Source: Lachnospiraceae bacterium (GTDB lineage Bacteria; Bacillota; Clostridia; Lachnospirales; Lachnospiraceae). From it: 15,080 nt of DNA. The stretch covers positions 1 to 15,080 of the forward strand of contig JAAVAA010000080.1 of assembly GCA_014804285.1 (NCBI GenBank), read 5' to 3'. This document shows positions 1-6,474 of the stretch, one piece after another. Position 1 is the first letter of the stretch; each line of letters starts with the position of its first letter. The notes beneath the pieces were generated by a model, which did no database searches, was not told the origin of the DNA, and was given only the letters and a program-made list of their open reading frames with translations. The translations under genes were made by a program, and so were the position numbers.

Positions 1-143
1 GATTAACTTTGGCTAATTTAACCGTTCGTTCTTTACTGTTCTTAGGTTCTCTTTGTTCTCTGAATTTTCTCTTGAATTTTCAGGGTTGCATTGCTGTTCA
101 TTTGTCAAGGTTCTGTTTTGTCTTGTTCAGACGCAACTTAGAA

Positions 144-172
144 ATAATAACACATCTTTTCGCCATAGTCAA
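144..172 (-). promoter_or_regulatory. Promoter P2 of the probable rRNA operon
   Basis: On the minus strand TTGACT (172-167) is followed after exactly 17 nt by TATTAT (149-144). This is a good sigma-A-type promoter pointing to the left edge. It lies about 80 nt downstream of P1. Tandem strong promoters are usual for rRNA operons. Confidence 0.65.
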
Positions 173-191
173 GACATTTTTTTCTTTTTTT

Positions 192-215
192 TACCACCCA
201 TGGAAACGGGCGGTA
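192..215 (-). other. Hairpin at the predicted P1 transcript start
   Basis: TACCGCCC and GGGTGGTA form an 8-bp stem with one G-U pair and an 8-nt loop. On the minus strand it starts within one or two bases of the predicted P1 start (about 216) and is followed by a run of A, not T. It therefore looks like a 5' structured end rather than a terminator. Confidence 0.5.
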
Positions 216-222
216 GATTTAT

Positions 223-252
223 ATTGTAGCATTAGTGTTGAAAATTTGTCAA
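223..252 (-). promoter_or_regulatory. Promoter P1 of the probable rRNA operon
   Basis: On the minus strand TTGACA (252-247, full consensus) is followed after 18 nt by TACAAT (228-223). The sequence just upstream is A+T-rich (AATTGTTAAAATGTG), as expected for an UP-like element. The predicted start is near 216. It points away from the tRNA gene toward the left edge and starts about 90 bp after the tRNA terminator. Confidence 0.75.
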
Positions 253-344
253 TACACATTTTAACAATTAATGCAACTTTTCATACCTTAAGCTCAAACA
301 ATTCCGATTCAGAAACCCATTTCGTATGGAAACATCACAATCAG

Positions 345-379
345 AAAAAATCTGGAAGCATCATAATTGATACTTCCAG
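345..379 (-). terminator. Intrinsic terminator of the tRNA-Ser unit
   Basis: On the minus strand CTGGAAGTATCA and TGATGCTTCCAG form a 12-bp stem with a single T-G wobble and an ATTA loop (379-352). It is followed by A and six T (351-345). It begins 18 nt after the tRNA 3' end, so it should end the tRNA transcript before the rRNA-type promoters. Confidence 0.88.
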
Positions 380-397
380 CAACATTGGCAGCTAAAA

Positions 398-485
398 CGG
401 AGAAAGAGGGATTTGAACCCTCGCGCCGGTCACCCGACCTACACCCTTAGCAGGGGCGCCTCTTCAGCCTCTTGAGTATTTCTCC
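398..485 (-). tRNA. tRNA-Ser (anticodon GCU)
   Basis: This 88-nt class II tRNA has a 7-bp acceptor stem (GGAGAAA with TTTCTCC), an anticodon arm CGCCC-CTGCTAA-GGGTG with GCT in the loop, a long variable arm (GTCGGGTGACCGGC region) typical of serine tRNAs, and a T arm with GGTTCAAATCC. The discriminator base is G and CCA is not encoded, as is common in Firmicutes. It reads the AGU and AGC serine codons. It has its own promoter and terminator, and so is a single-gene unit between plsC and the probable rRNA operon. Confidence 0.96.
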
Positions 486-540
486 TTAATCTGAATTACA
501 CCGCTACCAATTTTTATTTTGCGCTTTCAACGCAAATGTT

Positions 541-569
541 ATTATACAAAAGCATAAATTGTTTGTCAA
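541..569 (-). promoter_or_regulatory. Consensus promoter of tRNA-Ser
   Basis: On the minus strand TTGACA (569-564), a 17-nt spacer and TATAAT (546-541) give a perfect sigma-A consensus. The start should be near 534. The transcript would begin at a small hairpin, TTTGCG with CGCAAA (536-518), and reach the tRNA after about 50 nt. Confidence 0.92.
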
Positions 570-612
570 TCATTTTATGAATATTACTTAAATTATTGTA
601 TTTGAAAGCTTC

Positions 613-1332
613 TTATATACCATCCTGATCTTCATACTGCCTAATCGTCTTTTCAATTCTTCCCCTTACTTCTTCTGCTATATCCACGGTTTTCATTTCT
701 TTATACTCTTCATAATACATTGGTTTCATATAAATTACTTTTACTTTAACCGGGCGAATGTTTTTTTCATCGAAGGGTTTAAAGGAGTCGATTAGCGCAC
801 ATGGAACGATTGGACATTTCGCTTTTGTTGCACTTTTAAAGCTTCCGCCTTTAAAATCCAGCATCCCATTTCCCAGTTTGCTTCGGGTTCCCTCCGGAAA
901 GATCAGAAAATTTTTCCCGTTTTTGACATCCTCTGTAACAGCATTAATAACTTTCATCGACTGCCTGACGTCTTCCCGATCCATGGGATATGCTCCCAGC
1001 GCTTTTATAACCTGTTTTAAAAGGATTATATTACTGGCCTCCTTTTTGGCCACAAAAGAAAAAGGTCTTGGGCAGGAATCCAAAAATACAAGTACATCAA
1101 ACAGCCCCTGATGGTTCGGGAAAAAAATAAATCCGTCTTCTTTCGGAATATTTTCCAGCCCATAGGCTTCAACCGTCACCCTGCCTGCATGATTAGCTTT
1201 TTTTGTCACCTTTTTTATTTTCCAGAAAGCTTCCTCATAAGAAATTTTATCACTTACCCCGCATCGCCAAATGAGAAAAAAATAGTAAGGTACTTTATAG
1301 ATTAGCCTTACGACCATCAATGCAATCCTCAT
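613..1332 (-). CDS. plsC: 1-acyl-sn-glycerol-3-phosphate acyltransferase (PlsC family)
   Basis: A 239-residue membrane-associated acyltransferase that should convert lysophosphatidic acid to phosphatidic acid in phospholipid synthesis. It has a hydrophobic N-terminus (about residues 4-22). The catalytic HX4D motif is in NHQGLFD (His74, Asp79), a block II-like YPMDRE lies at 115-120, FPEGTRS at 145-151, and a block IV-like CPIVPCAL at 173-180. Length and motif spacing fit the family. The ATG overlaps the fumarase beta stop as ATGA, and GGGAGGAG lies just upstream, which fixes the start and implies translational coupling. It is the last gene of the five-gene group. No clear terminator follows its TAA, so some transcripts may run into the tRNA region. 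Exact substrate preference cannot be read from the sequence. Confidence 0.93.
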   Translation of the reverse strand: MRIALMVVRLIYKVPYYFFLIWRCGVSDKISYEEAFWKIKKVTKKANHAGRVTVEAYGLENIPKEDGFIFFPNHQGLFDVLVFLDSCPRPFSFVAKKEASNIILLKQVIKALGAYPMDREDVRQSMKVINAVTEDVKNGKNFLIFPEGTRSKLGNGMLDFKGGSFKSATKAKCPIVPCALIDSFKPFDEKNIRPVKVKVIYMKPMYYEEYKEMKTVDIAEEVRGRIEKTIRQYEDQDGI

Positions 1333-1931
1333 GGCTCCTCCCTGTACGCTTCTATAGCTGTTTCATACAAATTATTCCCCTCTGAGTCAATCACAACAAT
1401 CACCGGAAAGTCTTTGACCTGTAGTTTACGGACAGCTTCTGTTCCAAGATCTCCATATGCGATCACTTCTGAGCTGATAATGGCTTTTGAGAGCAGCGCG
1501 CCTGCTCCGCCCACAGCGGCAAAATAAACAGCTTTATTGCGCATGATTGCTTCCCTGACTTCATTTGTTCTTTTCCCTTTGCCAATCATTCCGCGAAGAC
1601 CAAGATCCAAAAGCTCCGGCGCATATTTATCCATCCTGCTTGCCGTAGTAGGACCGGCGGAACCAATCGGTCTTCCTTCCCTGGCCGGGGACGGACCCAT
1701 ATAATAGATTACCTGGTTCTTAATCGGAAAAGGAAGTTCTGTTCCCTGCTTTAGAGCTTCATACATCCTCTTGTGCGCCGCGTCACGTGCCGTATAAATT
1801 GTCCCGGTTATGTATACGTAATCTCCGCTTTTCAATTGTTTTACAATTCCTTCATCAAAAGGCGCCTCAATATATCTGTCCATGCTTTCCCTCATCTTAT
1901 TCTCTGCCGGATTAATATCGTGTCCTGCCAT
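1329..1931 (-). CDS. fumB: Class I fumarate hydratase, beta subunit
   Basis: A 200-residue protein matching the C-terminal part (FumB/TtdB-like) of class I, iron-sulfur, oxygen-sensitive fumarases. With the alpha subunit encoded upstream it should interconvert fumarate and malate in the cytoplasm. Visible conserved segments are GTIYTARDAAHKRM (43-56), GPSPAREGRPIGSAGPTTA (79-97), MIGKGKR (115-121), GGAGALLSK (141-149) and IDSEGNNLYE (181-190). The start lies 69 nt after the alpha gene and has only a modest ribosome binding site (GCAGAGTGA). The stop overlaps the plsC start by 4 nt. L-tartrate dehydratase subunits share this architecture, so fumarase is the more likely but not proven activity. 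The symbol is by family; two-subunit forms are also called fumA/fumB or fumX. Confidence 0.9.
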   Translation of the reverse strand: MAGHDINPAENKMRESMDRYIEAPFDEGIVKQLKSGDYVYITGTIYTARDAAHKRMYEALKQGTELPFPIKNQVIYYMGPSPAREGRPIGSAGPTTASRMDKYAPELLDLGLRGMIGKGKRTNEVREAIMRNKAVYFAAVGGAGALLSKAIISSEVIAYGDLGTEAVRKLQVKDFPVIVVIDSEGNNLYETAIEAYREEP

Positions 1932-2000
1932 TCACTCTGCTTTTCATTCATCTGCCTACAATTTCCGAAGAATTAACATCTCGTTGTAATCAACGGGAAA

Positions 2001-2843
2001 TCAAAGTATTCTGACGCAGTGTCTGTTTACATGACAGCAAATATTCACAGCTACAGGAAGTCCTGCAATATGTGTCGGATATGTATTGATATTTACCGCA
2101 AACGCAGTAGTACTCCCTCCTAATCCCCCGGGTCCGATACCTGTTTTATTGATCTTCTCAAGCAGTTCTTTCTCCATATCACATACATAAGGAATCTGTG
2201 AATGCAAACCTGCCGGACGGGTCAAGGCCTTCTTTGCTAAAAGAGCACATTTCTCAAAGGTTCCTCCAATTCCCACTCCAACTACCATCGGAGGGCAGGC
2301 ATTCGGTCCTGCATCTCTCACTGCAGTAAGAATTGCCTCCTTGACACCTTCAATTCCTTCTGCAGGCTTCAGCATGAACACTCTGCTCATATTTTCACTG
2401 CCAAATCCTTTCGGAGCAACCGTAATCTGAATGTTTTCCCCTTTAACAATGTCATAATGAATAACTGCCGGAGTGTTATCCTTCGTATTTTCACGCAAAA
2501 TAGGATCTCCCACCACAGATTTTCGCAGAAAACCTTCTTGATACCCTTGCCTTACTCCCTCATTAATTGCTTCATCGATCAGACCGCCTTCCACATGAAC
2601 ATCCTGACCAATCTCCACAAAAACAACCGCCATTCCCGTGTCCTGACAAATAGGAATCTGATCTTTGGCCGCTATTTGAAGATTGTCCTGAAGCTGACAT
2701 AAAATTTGTTTTCCAAGAGGAGACCTTTCAGCATCTGCCGCCTGATTAAGCACCTGCTCCATATCGCCAGACAGATAATGATTTGCTTCTATACACATCT
2801 CTTTCACATTTCTGATAATATCCTCGACATTTATTGTCCTCAT
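2001..2843 (-). CDS. fumA: Class I fumarate hydratase, alpha subunit
   Basis: A 280-residue N-terminal-type subunit of class I fumarase, expected to hold the [4Fe-4S] cluster that binds the substrate. The three cluster cysteines are visible in PICQDTG (Cys66), NACPP (Cys183) and NICCH (Cys269/270). GIGPGGLGGSTTAFAV (235-250) and NTYPTHIAGLPVAVN (253-267) are typical of the family. An in-frame ATG lies 15 nt upstream (2858), but the only good ribosome binding site, GGAG 9 nt before the codon, serves the ATG at 2843, so I chose that one. The gene follows the HIT gene after 23 nt and precedes the beta subunit. A tartrate dehydratase alpha subunit is the main alternative. Confidence 0.92.
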   Translation of the reverse strand: MRTINVEDIIRNVKEMCIEANHYLSGDMEQVLNQAADAERSPLGKQILCQLQDNLQIAAKDQIPICQDTGMAVVFVEIGQDVHVEGGLIDEAINEGVRQGYQEGFLRKSVVGDPILRENTKDNTPAVIHYDIVKGENIQITVAPKGFGSENMSRVFMLKPAEGIEGVKEAILTAVRDAGPNACPPMVVGVGIGGTFEKCALLAKKALTRPAGLHSQIPYVCDMEKELLEKINKTGIGPGGLGGSTTAFAVNINTYPTHIAGLPVAVNICCHVNRHCVRIL

Positions 2844-2866
2844 GTATGTTGTCTCCATATGCTGAT

Positions 2867-3277
2867 TTATTCAACAATTGTTTTCCTGATCTGTTCTAAT
2901 TCCTCTTGTCCGGGTTTTCCTGCAATATACTTTAATATTTCTCCGTCATTTTTATATCTGGGAATCAGGTGCATATGAAAATGATTAACTGTCTGTCCTG
3001 CCGTCTCCCCATTATTCTGCACAATATTAAACCCATCACATTCCAATTTGTCTGTCATCCGGGCAATCATCTTTTTCGCAAGCTTGATAACCTCTGCCGC
3101 AGTCTCCTCCGGAAGTTCATAGAGATTTGCATAGTGATCCTTCGGAAGAATAAGGGCATGTCCTCTGGTTGCAGGACCCACATCCAATATCACTTTAAAT
3201 TTTTCATCCTCATAAAGTGTATAAGACGGAATCTCTCCTGCAATAATCCTGCAAAAAATACAATTATCCTGTTTCAT
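2867..3277 (-). CDS. HIT family nucleotide-binding hydrolase
   Basis: A 136-residue histidine-triad protein of the Hint/Hit type, which usually hydrolyses AMP-lysine, adenosine phosphoramidates or similar nucleotidyl bonds in the cytoplasm. The active-site triad His-x-His-x-His is at residues 99-103 (NHFHMHLIPRY). Cys6 and Cys9 with His48 probably complete a structural zinc site. GHALILPKDHY (39-49) is another family signature, and the length is normal. AAGGAG lies 10 nt before the ATG. It sits 21 nt after the flavodoxin/SCP2 gene and 23 nt before fumarase alpha, so it is probably co-transcribed with both. Its cellular substrate is unknown. Confidence 0.93.
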   Translation of the reverse strand: MKQDNCIFCRIIAGEIPSYTLYEDEKFKVILDVGPATRGHALILPKDHYANLYELPEETAAEVIKLAKKMIARMTDKLECDGFNIVQNNGETAGQTVNHFHMHLIPRYKNDGEILKYIAGKPGQEELEQIRKTIVE

Positions 3278-3298
3278 GTTTCCTACACTCCTTCTCCG

Positions 3299-4306
3299 TT
3301 AAATTTTACTTTCCATGAATACAAAAATCTGATCTAATGTGCGAAGTATTCTGAAATCTCCCTTCATTTTCATATCCCCTCCCATAAATGCTCTTTGGAA
3401 GGTCATGCGCGCATAGATAATATCTTCCATTGTATCCCTGCTGATTTGAATATCCACATCAGAAGAATCCGTACTTCCATAATAATAATTGTTTTCCGCC
3501 CCATTAATTTCTATAATAAGCGGTTGTCTTTTCCCTTCGATCTGGATCTTATAAACAGCTTTAAAACCCGCTTGTGGAACAAAATGCTCTTTAAGCTCAT
3601 TGATAAATTCTTCTTTACGATCTTCCTGCTCCGCGCTTCCCATCATATCACGAAACAGACTTGTCAATTCCTGAATGTCCTGTTTTTGCCGCTTGACATA
3701 GCTGTCATCTGCCGCATACTGAGACAGCTGTTCTGACTCCTGAGGAGTCAGATCTGTATTCTGATTGGTTGCTACCATCTGTTTGACTGCCTGATTGCTT
3801 GCAGGAAAACTTGCCATTTTTTGATTAATGGTCCGATACATATTTTCGGCTCTCTTTTCAACGATCCTGTTATAATCCTCATTTCCGTCAAAAATTGCGA
3901 TGTCTGCAATATAACCGCAGATACCGCTGCAGGGAAGACCTCCCAAAATTTCCCATGCACCCGCAAGAGCCAATTTTCCTTCCCTTTCCCCATAGGTTGT
4001 CGACATTACTACAGGACACATGTAAGTTCTGGATATTTTTTCTTTATCTCCATAGAGCCAGCACGCATCCAAAAATTGATACATATAACCGCCTATTCCA
4101 AACCACTCTACCGTGGAAGCAAGAATAATACCATCTGCTGTTTTTATTGTCTGTGGAAGCGTTGTGATACTATTTTTAAGCTCATACAAATTGAACCTTT
4201 CAATTGTCACATGAAGCTCCTCAAGCACTTCCTGCATCTTATTGATGACATACAAAGTAGGATCATCCATCAACCCTCTGCCGCCATAATAGACATTTAT
4301 TTTCAT
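3299..4306 (-). CDS. Flavodoxin-fold oxidoreductase fused to an SCP2-like domain
   Basis: A 335-residue cytoplasmic protein of two parts. Residues 1 to about 165 look like an NADPH-dependent FMN reductase/flavodoxin fold: an initial strand with YYGGRG, then DGIILASTVEWFGIGGYMYQFLD (58-80), a typical FMN-binding and dimer segment, and a VVMSTTYGE strand-loop (99-107). The usual phosphate-binding GSPRKNGNT loop is replaced by GGRGLMDDPT. A Gln-rich linker of about 60 residues leads to residues 230-335, which resemble a sterol carrier protein 2 domain (MTFQRAFMGGDMKMKGDF near 301-318). The electron acceptor and any lipid ligand are unknown. It is the first gene after the promoter at 4340-4368; its ribosome binding site (AAGGCAGG) is weak. 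Confidence 0.78.
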   Translation of the reverse strand: MKINVYYGGRGLMDDPTLYVINKMQEVLEELHVTIERFNLYELKNSITTLPQTIKTADGIILASTVEWFGIGGYMYQFLDACWLYGDKEKISRTYMCPVVMSTTYGEREGKLALAGAWEILGGLPCSGICGYIADIAIFDGNEDYNRIVEKRAENMYRTINQKMASFPASNQAVKQMVATNQNTDLTPQESEQLSQYAADDSYVKRQKQDIQELTSLFRDMMGSAEQEDRKEEFINELKEHFVPQAGFKAVYKIQIEGKRQPLIIEINGAENNYYYGSTDSSDVDIQISRDTMEDIIYARMTFQRAFMGGDMKMKGDFRILRTLDQIFVFMESKI

Positions 4307-4339
4307 ATCGCGCCTGCCTTTCTTAAAACTCTAGTATTT

Positions 4340-4368
4340 AGTATAAAGCGGTTTTTCTTATCTGTAAA
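4340..4368 (-). promoter_or_regulatory. Promoter of the flavodoxin-HIT-fumarase-plsC group
   Basis: On the minus strand TTTACA (4368-4363), a 17-nt spacer and TATACT (4345-4340) make a good sigma-A promoter. Its -35 box lies in the last codons of the FHA gene. Transcription would start near 4333, 27 nt before the flavodoxin/SCP2 ATG. No terminator separates the pilus operon from this promoter, so read-through into the metabolic genes is possible. Confidence 0.75.
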
Positions 4369-5641
4369 TAAATTTTAACTTTCCCAGACGGATTTCATCA
4401 CCCGGTTCTATCAATTCAGACGCATTCGGTTCCAGCCTCATACCATTCCGAAAAGTACCATTTGTAGAATTCAGATCTGTAATATAGATCCGATTACCTG
4501 TTCTGCTGAATCTGGCATGCATCCTGCTGATACTTTGCTCGTCAATAATCATATCTACCATACCGGCAAGTTTCCCTACCGTGAGCGGCAGTTTCCCAAG
4601 ATCGATATGATACTTATTCTTTCGATCTGCTCCATAAAGTTTATTTTCACAATTTTCCGTCCAGGGAATAAATACTGTGTTCCCCACTTCTTTTTCCAAA
4701 GAAATGCTGGTCTCATTCGTTGGAACCAGACCGTAATCCTTACTTACTTCTCTATGCTCCTTTTCCTTACGCCCCTTTAAAATTTCCGGCGCAAAGTACC
4801 AAATTGCCGCTCCAATCAATAAAAAGGCTATTATACCCCAGCCTGCTGTCAAATATATTTTTTCCAGATAAGACAAATGATAGGAACACATAACATAAAT
4901 CAATACGCCAGCCCCCACTGTTAAAAATATCAACAGCGGAACAAGCTGAGTTATTCTTTTGACATTTCCTGCCTCTTCTTTCTGATGGCTGTTTCCAAGC
5001 TTATGGTCATCTTTTTCTATGCATGTCTGTATTATTTCCTTTTCCCACAAGTTGTCCGCATTTAAACAATCCTCACCTAATACACCTTGGTTTACACGGT
5101 CTGCGCAGCCATCCTGAAACCACTCCAATACTTCATCCAGAACAAATTGATCTCTTTGAATCAAATCGGCTATTCTATAAACAGTCTCAACTGCCTCCAT
5201 GTCTTCATTGTCTACTTCCGCCATAAAAAAATCCATTAGACCGGAAAGATTTCCTTCTTCCGGATCCGGATAATATAAGAAATACATATCCTCTGTTCCC
5301 ACATCTAAAAAAATGTATTCAGGCAAAAGTACAATACAGCTGCCATCCAGTAAGTACTTTTGAAGCGTATCATTTACCATCTTAAGCTGAACGAAAAACT
5401 TTTTCAAAAATTCCATTCCTATGCTTCTACCGCCAAAAAAACTTTGCAAACTCTGCTTGGATGTGATCTCAAAATAAAGAAGCAATTCCCCGTTAATATG
5501 CTTCTCACTTGACGACAAAAGCCCTTTTATTTTATTTTCCGTCATCATCTTCCTTTGATAAACATTTTCGGTCAAGCAGCCATTGTCCTTTATAATCAAG
5601 TAATTGTGCCTGTAATCTTTATAATATTTTGTCTCTAACAT
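4358..5641 (-). CDS. DUF6382-like/FHA-domain membrane protein of the Tad locus
   Basis: A 427-residue protein in three parts. Residues 1 to about 180 resemble the Clostridial DUF6382-type domain that precedes FHA domains. Two membrane segments lie at about 230-250 and 264-284. Residues about 345-425 form a C-terminal FHA domain, with phosphothreonine-contact residues in SISRMHA (371-376) and LNSTNGT (390-396); the usual Gly-Arg is Gly-Lys (VGK, 355-357). FHA domains bind phosphothreonine peptides, so it may tie pilus assembly to Ser/Thr phosphorylation, but no kinase is in the window. The ATG comes 1 nt after the tadE stop and has GGGAG 11 nt upstream. It is the last gene of the pilus operon. 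The FHA call is firm; the role is inferred. Confidence 0.85.
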   Translation of the reverse strand: MLETKYYKDYRHNYLIIKDNGCLTENVYQRKMMTENKIKGLLSSSEKHINGELLLYFEITSKQSLQSFFGGRSIGMEFLKKFFVQLKMVNDTLQKYLLDGSCIVLLPEYIFLDVGTEDMYFLYYPDPEEGNLSGLMDFFMAEVDNEDMEAVETVYRIADLIQRDQFVLDEVLEWFQDGCADRVNQGVLGEDCLNADNLWEKEIIQTCIEKDDHKLGNSHQKEEAGNVKRITQLVPLLIFLTVGAGVLIYVMCSYHLSYLEKIYLTAGWGIIAFLLIGAAIWYFAPEILKGRKEKEHREVSKDYGLVPTNETSISLEKEVGNTVFIPWTENCENKLYGADRKNKYHIDLGKLPLTVGKLAGMVDMIIDEQSISRMHARFSRTGNRIYITDLNSTNGTFRNGMRLEPNASELIEPGDEIRLGKLKFIYR

Positions 5642-5642
5642 T

Positions 5643-6065
5643 TTAACATTTTCTCCCTTCTCGTATCATTTTTACCGGATTTATTTTTTGTGTGCTCTTA
5701 TTCAATGATCCTTCATATTTTCTGTTCCATACCCGTATGTTTACGCTCCCGGCGTCTATTTCGCATATCCCTCCTGTATAAGGAAAAAAGGGATATGTAT
5801 TCTTTTGCAGTTCTAACCTCTCCTGTACATAAACCTCCGCCGACCACCTTTTTGCATTCTCTTCACCGTAAATTACTTCTCCATACTCTCTTTCGCCAAA
5901 AGTAAATCTCCCGGCCCGCATACTCAGTAAGAAAGTATCCTGCGAAATTGCACATCGACAATACATAAAAAGCGCGGCAAGAATGATCATCAGATAAAGA
6001 AACAAAATCATTGGCAAAATCATAGATGCCTCCAATGAAAAATAACCCTTTAATTTCTTACACAT
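5643..6065 (-). CDS. tadE: TadE-like pseudopilin
   Basis: A 140-residue single-pass protein starting KLKGYFSLEASMILP, with a hydrophobic helix to about residue 35 and a short extracytoplasmic domain of about 100 residues. Cleavage after Gly7 would leave Glu12 at position +5, the rule for type IV prepilin peptidase substrates and for TadE/TadF proteins. It is probably a minor pilin or pilus-base factor matured by the adjacent peptidase. Its ATG lies 8 nt inside the end of the peptidase gene. GGAGG is 12 nt upstream, a rather long spacing. TadE and TadF cannot be told apart by eye. Confidence 0.83.
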   Translation of the reverse strand: MCKKLKGYFSLEASMILPMILFLYLMIILAALFMYCRCAISQDTFLLSMRAGRFTFGEREYGEVIYGEENAKRWSAEVYVQERLELQKNTYPFFPYTGGICEIDAGSVNIRVWNRKYEGSLNKSTQKINPVKMIREGRKC

Positions 6066-6474
6066 AAAAAAGTAAAACCTCCGTTCCCATTAACAGACAC
6101 GGAATAAAAGGAATCAATTCTCGCCTCTTCCGTATCAAACATACTGCTGCAAATATTCCCGCTGCCCAAACAGCCAGACAAACCACCAAAAATGTCATTT
6201 GCCCTCCTATCCATAATCCCAATACCATAACAACAATTCCATCCCCTTTCCCAATACTTTCTTTTGTTATTACTGATAGCAGCAAAAGCAAAATCCCTGG
6301 AATTAGACTGCACACTATCTCAATACCCGATGTCTGTCCACTTATAAGCCGGCATATGATAGCAGTAAGTGCGCCAATCAATATCGTTTTTACTGATATT
6401 CTCTTTTCCCTGATATCTTCCGATGAAAGAATTGCGAGAAACATCAGAACTCCACAATATTTTAACTGATTCAT
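6058..6474 (-). CDS. tadV: Prepilin peptidase TadV/CpaA (A24 aspartic protease)
   Basis: A 138-residue polytopic membrane protease of the small CpaA/TadV type, without the N-methyltransferase domain of PilD. The two catalytic aspartates of family A24 are visible: Asp20 in SSEDIREKRIS and Asp78 in GKGDG. Hydrophobic segments occupy about 5-18, 29-45, 52-70, 80-110 and 120-137. It should cut Flp1 and the two TadE-like proteins of this operon on the cytoplasmic face of the membrane. An ATG exists 15 nt further upstream, but GGAGGAGG sits directly before the ATG at 6474, which also forms an ATGA overlap with the preceding stop; I therefore use 6474. Confidence 0.9.
   Translation of the reverse strand: MNQLKYCGVLMFLAILSSEDIREKRISVKTILIGALTAIICRLISGQTSGIEIVCSLIPGILLLLLSVITKESIGKGDGIVVMVLGLWIGGQMTFLVVCLAVWAAGIFAAVCLIRKRRELIPFIPCLLMGTEVLLFYV

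Larger units (their letters stand above)
1..216 (-). other. Leader of a probable rRNA operon (16S lies beyond the left edge)
   Basis: Read on the minus strand, this stretch follows two promoters and holds no convincing gene. It contains TTGACAAATGAACAGC-like sequence, A-rich segments, a direct repeat of GAAAATTCA, and GAAC repeated eight times in about 100 nt (plus-strand GTTC at 24, 28, 38, 46, 55, 96, 110 and 125). The last visible bases, reading off the edge, are AGCCAAAGTTAATC. This composition and the tandem promoters resemble 16S rRNA leaders of Lachnospiraceae, where the gene begins with GAGAGTTTGATC shortly afterwards. The rRNA itself is not in the window, so the assignment is an inference from memory of such leaders. 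Confidence 0.6.

Noticed and set aside
192..215. Hairpin next to a T-run (plus strand) read as a terminator
   Set aside because: On the plus strand the T-run precedes the stem, and on the minus strand a run of A follows, so neither direction makes an intrinsic terminator.
9..395. A 128-codon open frame on the plus strand
   Set aside because: It runs opposite to two good promoters and a terminator, has no ribosome binding site, and its product looks like random A+T-rich translation.
3821..4378. A 185-codon plus-strand frame
   Set aside because: It is antisense to the flavodoxin/SCP2 gene, which has clear domains and ribosome binding context; the plus-strand product shows no family features.
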